Shown: positions 44,404 to 52,959 of the stretch, in pieces
Numbering within the stretch: position 1 is the first letter of the stretch
How the letters are laid out: the number at the start of each line of letters is the position of its first letter
NCBI GenBank assembly: GCA_963776195.1
Contig: CAVZMO010000015.1
Span: 167,477 to 231,476, forward strand
Reading direction: 5' to 3'
Length of the DNA: 64,000 nucleotides
Source of the DNA: CAVZMO01 sp963776195
GTDB taxonomy: Bacteria > Nitrospirota > Thermodesulfovibrionia > Thermodesulfovibrionales > SM23-35
Notes under the pieces: model-generated
The model's input: the letters and a program-made list of their open reading frames with translations, nothing else
What the model was told of the DNA's origin: nothing
Databases searched by the model: none
Program-made: the position numbers and the translations under genes

Positions 44404-44476
44404 GCCCATGTAGCTCAGTCGGTAGAGCACATCCTTGGTAAGGATGAGGTCACCGGTTCAATCCCGGTCATGGGCT
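44404..44476 (+). tRNA. tRNA-Thr(GGT)
   Basis: A 73-base cloverleaf with acceptor GCCCATG/CATGGGC, anticodon GGT in TTGGTAA, T-loop GGTTCAATCC. Unlike the other tRNAs in this cluster, CCA is not encoded. The tRNA-tuf arrangement is common. Confidence 0.95.
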
Positions 44477-44562
44477 TATAGAATGGCAGTTAAAAGTTAT
44501 CTGTTATTCGTTAGGAGAAAGCACGATTATCCTGTAACGAATAACTAAACTAAGGAGGAAAT

Positions 44563-45762
44563 ATGGCTAAGGCTAAATTTGAGAGGGTAAAGCCCCATGC
44601 GAACATAGGGACGATAGGGCACGTAGACCACGGGAAGACGACATTGACCTCGGCGATCACAAAGGTATTGGCATTGAAGGGAGGGGCGCAGTTCAGGTCA
44701 TTTGACAGCATAGACAATGCGCCTGAAGAGAAGGCAAGGGGGATAACGATAGCGACGGCGCATGTTGAATATGAGACGGACAAGAGGCATTATGCGCATG
44801 TAGACTGTCCGGGTCATGCTGATTATATAAAGAATATGATAACGGGAGCGGCGCAGATGGACGGCGCGGTCCTGGTGGTATCGGCGGCGGACGGACCGAT
44901 GCCGCAGACGAGGGAGCACATCCTGCTTGCGAGGCAGGTAGGGGTGCCGTACATCGTGGTCTTCATGAATAAAGTAGATATGGTAGATGACCCCGAGTTG
45001 TTGGACTTAGTGGAGCTTGAGGTGAGGGAGTTATTGACGAAGTATCAATTCCCGGGGGACAAGATACCGGTGATAAGGGGCAGTGCATTGAAGGCGATGA
45101 ACAGCACGAGCACGGAAACGACCGCAGAGGAGTACAAGAGCATATGGGAACTGATGGATGCGGTAGATGCCTACATACCGACGCCTGAGAGGCCGATAGA
45201 CAAGCCGTTTTTGATGCCGATAGAAGATGTATTTTCGATATCGGGAAGAGGGACGGTGGTAACCGGGAGAGTAGAGAGAGGGATCGTAAAGGTAGGAGAA
45301 GAGGTAGAGATCGTCGGGTTGGGAGAGACGCGGAAGACGGTAGCGACGGGAGTGGAGATGTTCAGGAAGCTGCTGGATGAAGGCCGGGCAGGAGACAACA
45401 TAGGGGTGTTATTGAGAGGCATAGGGAAGGACGAGGTAGAGAGGGGGCAGGTCTTAGCGAAGCCCGGGAGCATAACGCCGCACACGAATTTCAAGACAGA
45501 GGTGTATATATTGACGAAGGAAGAAGGCGGGAGGCATACACCGTTTTTCAAGGGATACAGGCCGCAGTTTTATTTCAGGACGACGGATGTGACCGGGGTG
45601 GCGCAGCTTCCCGAGGGAGTAGAGATGGTAATGCCCGGTGATAATGTAGCCCTGACAGTGGAACTCATAACTCCGATAGCGATGGAAGAAGGTTTAAGGT
45701 TTGCTATAAGAGAAGGCGGACGGACTGTCGGTGCAGGTGTTGTTACACAGGTGCTGGAGTAG
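44563..45762 (+). CDS. tuf: Elongation factor Tu
   Basis: A 399-residue EF-Tu that delivers aminoacyl-tRNA to the ribosome. G1 is GHVDHGKTT, G3 DCPGH, G4 NKVDMVDD, and RGITI is the switch I effector segment. AAGGAGG precedes ATG 44563. Most of the gene strongly prefers ATA, ACG, GCG and AGG codons, unlike its neighbours; the last 130 bases return to average usage, a mosaic that may reflect exchange with another tuf copy. It follows four tRNA genes, a typical order. Confidence 0.98.
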   Translation: MAKAKFERVKPHANIGTIGHVDHGKTTLTSAITKVLALKGGAQFRSFDSIDNAPEEKARGITIATAHVEYETDKRHYAHVDCPGHADYIKNMITGAAQMDGAVLVVSAADGPMPQTREHILLARQVGVPYIVVFMNKVDMVDDPELLDLVELEVRELLTKYQFPGDKIPVIRGSALKAMNSTSTETTAEEYKSIWELMDAVDAYIPTPERPIDKPFLMPIEDVFSISGRGTVVTGRVERGIVKVGEEVEIVGLGETRKTVATGVEMFRKLLDEGRAGDNIGVLLRGIGKDEVERGQVLAKPGSITPHTNFKTEVYILTKEEGGRHTPFFKGYRPQFYFRTTDVTGVAQLPEGVEMVMPGDNVALTVELITPIAMEEGLRFAIREGGRTVGAGVVTQVLE

Positions 45763-45767
45763 AAATC

Positions 45768-45920
45768 ATGAGAGATATCATCTTATTCCAGTGTACCGAA
45801 TGTAAAAAAAGGAATTATTCGAGCATGAAGAATAAAAAAAATACGACTGAAAAGCTTCAGTTAAAAAAATACTGCAGACATTGCAGGCGGCATACGGCTC
45901 ATAAGGAAACAAAGGCATAG
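45768..45920 (+). CDS. rpmG: 50S ribosomal protein L33
   Basis: A 50-residue L33 with two CxxC pairs (CTEC and CRHC), the zinc-binding form. ATG 45768 is five bases after the tuf stop. Its stop codon TAG overlaps the first two bases of tRNA-Trp, so the end of this mRNA must be separated from the tRNA by processing. Basic and short, as in the family. Confidence 0.95.
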   Translation: MRDIILFQCTECKKRNYSSMKNKKNTTEKLQLKKYCRHCRRHTAHKETKA

Positions 45921-45995
45921 GCCAGTAGCTCTAACGGCTAGAGCATCGGACTCCAAATCCGAGGGATGGGGGTTCAAATCCCTCCTGGCCTGCCA
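45919..45995 (+). tRNA. tRNA-Trp(CCA)
   Basis: A 77-base cloverleaf with acceptor AGGCCAG/CTGGCCT, anticodon CCA in CTCCAAA, T-loop GGTTCAAATCC and encoded CCA. Its 5' end overlaps the rpmG stop by two bases. Confidence 0.95.
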
Positions 45996-46046
45996 TTTAG
46001 ATGAGAAAAGAGTTAAAAACTGTGCATAAATATAGGACTTGATAAA

Positions 46047-46232
46047 ATGTTAAACAAACTTAAGGAATTTTTCAGGGAAGTAAACGTCGAGATAAGGAAA
46101 GTGGTTTTTCCGGCGAAGGATGAACTGATCGGCTCTACATGGGTTGTAATCATAACGGTTGTAATTATTTCGGTCTTCTTGGGAGTTGTAGATCTTGGCC
46201 TTTCAAAATTAGTGGGGATGGCTTTGAGATAA
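46047..46232 (+). CDS. secE: Preprotein translocase subunit SecE
   Basis: A 61-residue single-span SecE. The amphipathic part LKEFFREVNVEIRKVVFPAKDE precedes one membrane helix (WVVIITVVIISVFLGVVD). The minimal form is normal for many bacteria. It lies between tRNA-Trp and nusG, its classic place. Confidence 0.95.
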   Translation: MLNKLKEFFREVNVEIRKVVFPAKDELIGSTWVVIITVVIISVFLGVVDLGLSKLVGMALR

Positions 46233-46234
46233 CT

Positions 46235-46759
46235 ATGGAGAAAAAATGGTATGTAGTACACACATATTCAGGATTTGAGGAGAAAGTGAAGCTTTCTATC
46301 GAAGAGAAGGTAGACAAACAAAATCTGAAGGACAGGATTCCCAGAATACTCATCCCCACAGAGAGAGTTATAGAGTTAAAAGGGGGGAAAAAGAAAGAAA
46401 GCGACAAGAAATTTTATCCCGGATATATACTCGTTGAGATGGATTTGGATGACGAGACCTGGCATCTGATCAGAAGTACTCCGCGGGTAACCGGCTTTGT
46501 GGGCGGAGCGAATCCCTTCGCCCTTTCCGATGAGGAGGTTTCGGTAATCATCCAGCAGATCGAGAAAGGGCCGCTGCCACAGGTCAAGACGCAGTTCCAG
46601 AAGGGAGAAAGCGTAAGGATTATTGACGGCCCGTTCACTAATTTCGTCGGCGCTGTTGAAGACGTGGATATCGATCATGGCAGGCTTGGCGTTATGGTCA
46701 GTATATTCGGAAGACAGACACCCGTGGAACTTAATTTCTTTCAGGTGGAAAAAGCATGA
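46235..46759 (+). CDS. nusG: Transcription termination/antitermination factor NusG
   Basis: A 174-residue NusG: an NGN domain with WYVVHTYSGFEEKVKLSIEE and a C-terminal KOW domain with FQKGESVRIIDGPFTNFVGA. It couples RNA polymerase with Rho or ribosomes. ATG 46235 lies two bases after the secE stop; an upstream frame extension overlaps secE and is rejected. Confidence 0.97.
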   Translation: MEKKWYVVHTYSGFEEKVKLSIEEKVDKQNLKDRIPRILIPTERVIELKGGKKKESDKKFYPGYILVEMDLDDETWHLIRSTPRVTGFVGGANPFALSDEEVSVIIQQIEKGPLPQVKTQFQKGESVRIIDGPFTNFVGAVEDVDIDHGRLGVMVSIFGRQTPVELNFFQVEKA

Positions 46760-46864
46760 TAAGTTTAATGAAAATTCTAAACGCTAAACTCGAAATTCTC
46801 AACAATCCCGGATATTACGTTCGGGCTTGTTCTGTGTTTTGGATTTAAGAAAAGAGGGGGTTAT

Positions 46865-47293
46865 ATGGCTAAGAAGGAAGTAATTGCCCAGGTCAAGCTT
46901 CAGATACCGGCAGGGAAAGCAAATCCTGCGCCGCCCGTAGGTCCCGCGCTTGGTCCGCACGGTGTTAATATCATGGAGTTCTGCAAGGCATTTAATGCCC
47001 AGACCCAGGCACTTGGTGATACCATCGTACCTGTGGTATTAACTGTCTACGCTGACAGGTCTTTTTCATTCATAACAAAGACTCCTCCGGCTTCAGATCT
47101 CCTGAAGAAGGCGGCAGGCGTTATAAAGGGGTCGAGTATTCCTAACAAAGAGAAGGTTGGTAAGGTTACGTCCGCGCAGATAAGAGAAATAGCACAGAAA
47201 AAACTTCCCGATCTGAACGCTTTTTCTTTGGATAAAGCAGAGAACATTATAAAGGGAACTGCGAGAAGCATGGGGATAGAAACTATAGATTAA
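46865..47293 (+). CDS. rplK: 50S ribosomal protein L11
   Basis: A 142-residue L11: LQIPAGKANPAPPVGPALG (loop binding thiostrepton region), GVNIMEFCKAFN, and the C-terminal RNA-binding IKGTARSMGI. It forms the GTPase-associated centre with rRNA. First gene of rplKAJL; about 105 bases separate it from nusG. Confidence 0.97.
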   Translation: MAKKEVIAQVKLQIPAGKANPAPPVGPALGPHGVNIMEFCKAFNAQTQALGDTIVPVVLTVYADRSFSFITKTPPASDLLKKAAGVIKGSSIPNKEKVGKVTSAQIREIAQKKLPDLNAFSLDKAENIIKGTARSMGIETID

Positions 47294-47302
47294 GAGGTAG
47301 AA

Positions 47303-47995
47303 ATGGGAAAAAAACTAACATCAGTGAAAGAAAAGATCGAACCGGGTAAAGAATTCTCACTCGAGGACGCAGTAAAGTTTTTGAAGGAATCTTCTTACGC
47401 CAAATTTGACGAGACAGTCGATCTGGCGCTGAATCTGGGGGTCGATCCGAGGAAATCAGAGCAGATGGTGAGAGGTACGGTTGTCCTTCCTCACGGCATA
47501 GGCAAGAAGGTAAGAGTTCTTGTTTTTGCAAAAGGAGAAAAGGAAAAGGAGGCACTGGATGCGGGCGCCGACTTTGTCGGGGCGGAAGACCTTGTTGATA
47601 AAATAAGCAAGGGCTGGCTTGATTTTGACAAATCTGTCGCAACGCCCGATGTCATGGGACTCGTAGGCAAATTGGGTAAGATACTTGGTCCGAGAGGACT
47701 GATGCCGAACCCGAAACTCGGCACGGTGACCTTTGACATAGCACGGACCGTTAAAGAGATAAAGGCCGGCAAAGTAGAGTATAAAGCTGAAAAAGCAGGT
47801 ATTGTTCACGTTCCGATCGGTAAAATTTCGTTCGATACCGACAAGCTCCTTGAGAATGCCAAATCGGTAATCAATTCGATCATCAAGGCAAAACCTGCAA
47901 CAAGTAAAGGCAAGTATCTTAAGAAGATATCCATATCTTCAACTATGGGACCGGGGATAGCTGTTGATCCGGCTTCTCTGGGGAAGGGGGTGTAA
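47303..47995 (+). CDS. rplA: 50S ribosomal protein L1
   Basis: A 230-residue L1: LNLGVDPRKSEQMVRGTVVL, KLGKILGPRGLMPNPKLGTV, and SISSTMGPGIAVDP. It binds 23S rRNA at the exit-site stalk and may repress its own mRNA. Nine bases after rplK. Confidence 0.97.
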   Translation: MGKKLTSVKEKIEPGKEFSLEDAVKFLKESSYAKFDETVDLALNLGVDPRKSEQMVRGTVVLPHGIGKKVRVLVFAKGEKEKEALDAGADFVGAEDLVDKISKGWLDFDKSVATPDVMGLVGKLGKILGPRGLMPNPKLGTVTFDIARTVKEIKAGKVEYKAEKAGIVHVPIGKISFDTDKLLENAKSVINSIIKAKPATSKGKYLKKISISSTMGPGIAVDPASLGKGV

Positions 47996-47996
47996 A

Positions 47997-48518
47997 CTGA
48001 ACAGGTCGGAAAAGGAACAGGTCATAAAAGAACTGAAAAACGGATTTACTAAAGCAAAGGCCGTAGTCTTTACGGATTACAGGGGGCTGACTGTTGCCCA
48101 GATGTCAGACCTCAGGAGGCTTTTAAGGGAAGGTAACTTTGAATACAAGGTGGTGAAGAATACCCTTGCAAGTATTGCATCCGAAGGTACGTCTGTATCG
48201 GTTGCAAAAGACTCCTTCAAAGGTCCTGTTGGGATAGCTATCGGCTATGAGGACCCTGTACTCACGGTAAAAAAGGTACTTGAGTATTCAAAGAAAAACG
48301 ATAAACTCAAAGTTAACGTCGGGCTTGTCGAAGGTACACTCTACGCGGCAGGCGATCTAAAGGCCATTGCGGATCTGCCGCCGAAACAGATCTTGCTTTC
48401 GATAATGGCGGGAGCGTTCCAGTCGCCATTGACGAAGATGGCGTGTTTGCTGAATGCAACGCTCGGCAAATTTGAATACGCACTGGAAGCGTTAAAGGAT
48501 AAAAAAGAAAAAAGTTAA
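47997..48518 (+). CDS. rplJ: 50S ribosomal protein L10
   Basis: A 173-residue L10, holding the L7/L12 stalk. The N-terminus NRSEKEQVIKELKNGF and YRGLTVAQMSDLRRLLR are family signs. The best start is CTG at 47997, one base after the rplA stop, with GGGGG just upstream; the only other in-frame start, TTG 47964, lies within rplA and gives an unlike N-terminus. A CTG start is rare. No typical autogenous leader fits in the one-base gap, so L10-mediated control must act elsewhere. Confidence 0.93.
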   Translation: MNRSEKEQVIKELKNGFTKAKAVVFTDYRGLTVAQMSDLRRLLREGNFEYKVVKNTLASIASEGTSVSVAKDSFKGPVGIAIGYEDPVLTVKKVLEYSKKNDKLKVNVGLVEGTLYAAGDLKAIADLPPKQILLSIMAGAFQSPLTKMACLLNATLGKFEYALEALKDKKEKS

Positions 48519-48582
48519 AAGGTGAAAGTTAGAGGTGAGAAGGTTTGAAACTCTCAACTCTTAACTTTTGACTCTCAACTTA
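48512..48582. repeat. Inverted GTTAAAAG/AACTCTTAACTTTT repeat between rplJ and rplL
   Basis: AAGTTAAAAGGTGAAAGTTA and, after a short loop, CTCAACTCTTAACTTTTGAC form imperfect inverted arms. It overlaps the rplJ stop and ends 22 bases before the rplL ATG. It is related to the element at 44150. Confidence 0.5.
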
Positions 48583-48604
48583 AATTAAAAGGAGGATTTT
48601 AAAA

Positions 48605-48982
48605 ATGGCTGTTACAAAAGAAGAGGTTTTTGGATTTATTGACAACATGACAATCCTTGATATGTCGAAATTTATAAAAGAGTTCGAGGAGAGATACGGC
48701 GTTACCGCTGCTGCACCGGTCGCTATTGCCGCTGCGCCTGGAGCCGCTGCCGCACCGGAAGTCGAGGAGAAGACAAGTTTTGATGTCGTCCTCACTGCAG
48801 CCGGAGAAAAGAAGATTCAGGTTATAAAGGTCGTAAGGGAACTCACTTCGCTCGGACTTAAAGAGGCAAAGGACCTTGTTGACGGAGCTCCAAAACCCGT
48901 GAAAACCGGCGTCTCGAAAGAGGAGGCGGAATCAGTAAAAGCAAAATTAGAAGAACAGGGTGCAACAGTAGAAATTAAATAA
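48605..48982 (+). CDS. rplL: 50S ribosomal protein L7/L12
   Basis: A 125-residue L7/L12: N-terminal dimerisation part, an Ala-rich hinge (AAAPVAIAAAPGAAAAP), and the factor-binding domain KTSFDVVLTAAGEKKIQVIK with GLKEAKDLVDGAPK. AAAAGGAGG precedes ATG 48605. The longer gap from rplJ contains a repeat. Confidence 0.97.
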   Translation: MAVTKEEVFGFIDNMTILDMSKFIKEFEERYGVTAAAPVAIAAAPGAAAAPEVEEKTSFDVVLTAAGEKKIQVIKVVRELTSLGLKEAKDLVDGAPKPVKTGVSKEEAESVKAKLEEQGATVEIK

Positions 48983-49025
48983 ACTCCGTTTGAAGGAATC
49001 CCCTAACGGGGTAAAAAGGAGATGT

Positions 49026-52000
49026 ATGACAAGGGTTCTTAGAAAAAGACTGAACTTCGGAAAAGTTCCGCCCATTCTCGACATCCCGAATCTTATAGAA
49101 ATCCAGAAAAAGTCCTATGAGAAATTCCTGCAGAAAGACATCGCTGCTGAAAAGAAGGAAGATTCGGGGTTGCAGGCTGCTTTCTTAAGTGTCTTTCCGA
49201 TATTGGATTACAATGAGACAGCCTCTATAGAATTCCTGGGCTATACGCTGGGTGAACCAAAATTCAGTGTTCGAGATTGCTTGCAGAAGGGCATTCCGTA
49301 CGCTGCGCCGCTGAAGATAAAGGTAAAACTCAACCTGTGGGAATTTGAACTGAAAGGAAGCAAGAGGTTAAAGGAATCAAGGGAAGAAGATGTTTATATC
49401 GGGGAGATGCCGTTGATGACCGATACCGGTACGTTTGTCATAAATGGTACCGAACGTGTCGTTGTGAGCCAGCTTCATCGCTCCCCGGGAGTTTTTTTCA
49501 GTCATGATAAAGGAAAAACTCACGCAAGCGGCAGACTCCTTTATTCTGCAAGGGTAATACCATCGCGCGGTTCATGGCTTGATTTTGAGTTTGACACAAA
49601 GGATATCCTGTACGTGAGAATCGACAGAAGGAGAAAGCTTCCGGCGACAATAGTCCTGAAGGCTTTAGGATATTCGAATGAAGACCTTCTCAAAATCTTT
49701 TATCCTATCGAAGCGGTCCATATACAGGGTACCAAATTTACCCGTGCCGTAAGCGAAGTTCTCGCAGGACTGAAGTCCTCCGTGAATATTACTGCTCCTG
49801 AAACGAAAGAATTGATCGTAAAGGAAGGAAGCAAGATTACGAGAGGAGCGATTAGAAGGATGGAGGCGTCCGGGATTAAGACCATTCCGATATCAAGGGA
49901 GGAGATTATCGGAAGGATCACCCTGAATGATATTATCGACCCTTCTACCGGAGAAGTTGTCCTTGAGGGGAATGAAATTATAACGGAAGATGCCTTTAAT
50001 AAAATTCTTTCTCTCAAGATTGAATCGATCAGCCTTCTTTTTATTGACAATGTCCATTATCTTCCCTCTCTCAGAGACACCCTTCTGACAGATAAGGTGA
50101 GCACACAAGAGGAGGCGCTTCTTGAAATCTATAAAAAATTAAGACCCGGTGAACCCCCGACGCTGGCGGCTGCAAAGGATCTCTTTAACGGGTTATTCTT
50201 TGATCCGAAGAGATACGATCTTTCTCCCGTCGGGCGCCTAAAATTAAATAAACGGCTGAATATAGACGTGCCTTTGGAAACAAGGATCTTAACCGACAAG
50301 GACATCGTAGAGATAGTGAGATACCTTTTCAATCTCAGGACCGGGAAAGGGGAAGTTGATGACATAGACCATCTTGGAAACAGGAGAGTGAGAAGGGTCG
50401 GAGAGCTCCTGGAGAACCAGTTCAGAATAGGTCTTGTCAGGATGGAGCGAACGATAAAGGAGAAGATGACTCTCACGGAACTCGAAACAGCTATGCCGCA
50501 CGATTTGATTAATTCGAAACCCGTTATGGCTTCTTTGAAGGAGTTTTTTGGTTCGAGCCAGTTGAGCCAGTTCATGGACCAGACAAACCCGCTGTCCGAG
50601 ATTACACACAAGAGGAGACTCTCTGCACTCGGTCCCGGGGGTCTGACGCGTGAAAGGGCGGGTTTTGAAGTGAGAGACGTTCACCCCACGCATTACGGCA
50701 GAATATGCCCCATAGAAACACCTGAGGGTCCGAACATCGGACTTATAACATCACTGGCGACATATGCGCGCGTGAACGATTTCGGTTTTATAGAGGTGCC
50801 TTACAGAAAAGTTGTGAACGGAAGGGTCACAAAGACCATAGATTATCTTTCTGCAATAGACGGCGAGAAATATATCATCGCAGAGGCGACGTCTCCTATG
50901 GATGAAAAAGGGAATCTGACCGGGGAAACGGTCTCTGCCAGGGTAGGTGGAGACTTTAGAATGGTATCGCCTCAGGAAGTAGAGTATATGGATGTTTCGC
51001 CGAAGCAGATTGTCGGCGTATCCGCTTCTCTCATACCCTTCCTTGAAAATGACGATGCAAACAGGGCTCTCATGGGCTCGAACATGCAGCGGCAAGCGGT
51101 CCCCTTGCTCAACCCGGAGGCCCCGATCGTGGGCACCGGAATGGAACACGTCGCAGCAAGGGATTCCGGTGCGATAGTGGTTTCGGGCTGCGAAGGGATC
51201 GTTGAAAGTGTCGATGCCTCAAGGATTGTTGTGAGGAACACCAAGGATTCAAAAGGACCTGAAATCCATAATCTTGTTAAATTTCAGAGATCGAATCAGG
51301 CAACGTGTATTAACCAAAAAACGTTGGTAAACGTTGGAGATGTTGTAAAACCCGGTGATATACTGGCTGACGGTCCTTGTACGGACATGGGAGAACTTGC
51401 ACTGGGCAAGAACGTCCTTGTCGCGTTTATGCCATGGGGCGGATACAACTTTGAAGACGCGATCCTTCTCAGTGAGAGACTTGTAAAAGAGGATGTTTTC
51501 ACATCGGTACATATAGAAGAATTCAGTCTGGAGGCGAGAGAAACGAAACTCGGGCCGGAGGAAATTACCCGTGACATCCCGAATGTCGGTGAAGAGGCGC
51601 TAAAAAATCTCGATGAGAGCGGAATAATCAGGATGGGAGCCGAGGTAAAGCCGGGTGATATACTCGTGGGTAAAGTCACACCCAAAGGTGAGACCCAACT
51701 GACGCCCGAAGAAAAATTGCTCAGGGCCATTTTCGGTGAAAAGGCTGAAGAAGTGAAAGAGAGCTGCCTTTATGTGCCGCCGGGAACAGAGGGAACTGTC
51801 GTTGATGTGAGGATATTTTCGAGGAAAGGAACCGCGAAGGATGAAAGGGCGAAGAGTATCGAGGAAGAGGAAATACAAAGGCTGCAGCGGGACCTCGAAG
51901 AAGAGACAAGAATAGGGAAAGAAGAGAAATTCAGGAAGTTAAGAGGGCTTCTTATCGGACAGACCGTTTCAGAAGATGTTAAGGACTTCAAAACAAAAGA

Positions 52001-52958
52001 GGTTATCTGTCCGAAAGGGAAAAAACTCACGGAAAAGCATTTAGAACGGATAAAAGATGAATATCTGATGCGCATTAAGTTGGATAACAGCGATGTCCGT
52101 GAGAAGATGGAAACCGTACACAATGAATCTAATCACTATATGCGCTATCTCGAATTAAGATACGACGAAAGGATTGAGAGATTAAAAAGAGGTGATGAAC
52201 TGCCGCCGGGCGTAAACAAAGTGGTTAAAACATTTATAGCGATGAAGCGAAAAATTCAGATCGGCGATAAGATGGCTGGGCGTCACGGAAATAAAGGTGT
52301 TGTGGCAACGGTGATGCCGGAAGAAGACATGCCCTATCTCCCCGATGGTCGACCCGTGGATATTGTGCTCAACCCCCTCGGCGTTCCATCGAGAATGAAT
52401 GTCGGGCAGGTTCTTGAGACGCACCTGGGATGGGCGGCAAAAGCGCTTGGTTTTTTTGTTGCAACCCCCGTATTCGAGGGTGCAAAAGAGATGGAGATAA
52501 AAGATCTTCTTAGAAAAGCTAAATTACCGACAGCAGGGCAGATGATGCTTCATGACGGAAAGACAGGCGAGCCCTTCGATAAGCCTGTTACGGTCGGCTA
52601 CATGTATATGTTGAAGCTCCATCACCTCGTTGACGACAAGATCCATGCGCGCTCTATCGGGCCATATTCATTGGTTACACAACAACCTCTGGGCGGAAAG
52701 GCTCAATTTGGCGGTCAGAGGCTCGGAGAGATGGAAGTCTGGGCGTTAGAGGCGTATGGTGCTTCATATACACTTCAGGAATTTCTTACTGTCAAAAGTG
52801 ATGACGTGACCGGGAGAGCCCGTATGTATGAAGCGATTGTGAAAGGGGATGCAACCCTTGAACCGGGGGTTCCGGAATCTTTCCATGTTTTAATTAAAGA
52901 GCTCCAGAGTCTTGGACTCGATATCGAACTTCTGGAGAAAAAGAGTAAGGGGGAGTAA
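49026..52958 (+). CDS. rpoB: DNA-directed RNA polymerase subunit beta
   Basis: A 1310-residue beta subunit, complete and without frameshift. Rifampicin-region residues appear in SSQLSQFMDQTNPLSEITHK and RRLSALGPGGLTRERAG; ETPEGPNIGLI, MPWGGYNFEDAI and KMAGRHGNKGVV follow in normal order. The start is ATG 49026, preceded by AAAAGGAG; an extra frame upstream to 48990 lacks a ribosome binding site. Confidence 0.98.
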   Translation: MTRVLRKRLNFGKVPPILDIPNLIEIQKKSYEKFLQKDIAAEKKEDSGLQAAFLSVFPILDYNETASIEFLGYTLGEPKFSVRDCLQKGIPYAAPLKIKVKLNLWEFELKGSKRLKESREEDVYIGEMPLMTDTGTFVINGTERVVVSQLHRSPGVFFSHDKGKTHASGRLLYSARVIPSRGSWLDFEFDTKDILYVRIDRRRKLPATIVLKALGYSNEDLLKIFYPIEAVHIQGTKFTRAVSEVLAGLKSSVNITAPETKELIVKEGSKITRGAIRRMEASGIKTIPISREEIIGRITLNDIIDPSTGEVVLEGNEIITEDAFNKILSLKIESISLLFIDNVHYLPSLRDTLLTDKVSTQEEALLEIYKKLRPGEPPTLAAAKDLFNGLFFDPKRYDLSPVGRLKLNKRLNIDVPLETRILTDKDIVEIVRYLFNLRTGKGEVDDIDHLGNRRVRRVGELLENQFRIGLVRMERTIKEKMTLTELETAMPHDLINSKPVMASLKEFFGSSQLSQFMDQTNPLSEITHKRRLSALGPGGLTRERAGFEVRDVHPTHYGRICPIETPEGPNIGLITSLATYARVNDFGFIEVPYRKVVNGRVTKTIDYLSAIDGEKYIIAEATSPMDEKGNLTGETVSARVGGDFRMVSPQEVEYMDVSPKQIVGVSASLIPFLENDDANRALMGSNMQRQAVPLLNPEAPIVGTGMEHVAARDSGAIVVSGCEGIVESVDASRIVVRNTKDSKGPEIHNLVKFQRSNQATCINQKTLVNVGDVVKPGDILADGPCTDMGELALGKNVLVAFMPWGGYNFEDAILLSERLVKEDVFTSVHIEEFSLEARETKLGPEEITRDIPNVGEEALKNLDESGIIRMGAEVKPGDILVGKVTPKGETQLTPEEKLLRAIFGEKAEEVKESCLYVPPGTEGTVVDVRIFSRKGTAKDERAKSIEEEEIQRLQRDLEEETRIGKEEKFRKLRGLLIGQTVSEDVKDFKTKEVICPKGKKLTEKHLERIKDEYLMRIKLDNSDVREKMETVHNESNHYMRYLELRYDERIERLKRGDELPPGVNKVVKTFIAMKRKIQIGDKMAGRHGNKGVVATVMPEEDMPYLPDGRPVDIVLNPLGVPSRMNVGQVLETHLGWAAKALGFFVATPVFEGAKEMEIKDLLRKAKLPTAGQMMLHDGKTGEPFDKPVTVGYMYMLKLHHLVDDKIHARSIGPYSLVTQQPLGGKAQFGGQRLGEMEVWALEAYGASYTLQEFLTVKSDDVTGRARMYEAIVKGDATLEPGVPESFHVLIKELQSLGLDIELLEKKSKGE

Positions 52959-52959
52959 C

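Noticed and set aside
49700..50050. Long minus-strand open frames inside rpoB and rpoC
   Set aside because: They are antisense shadows of intact, strongly conserved genes.
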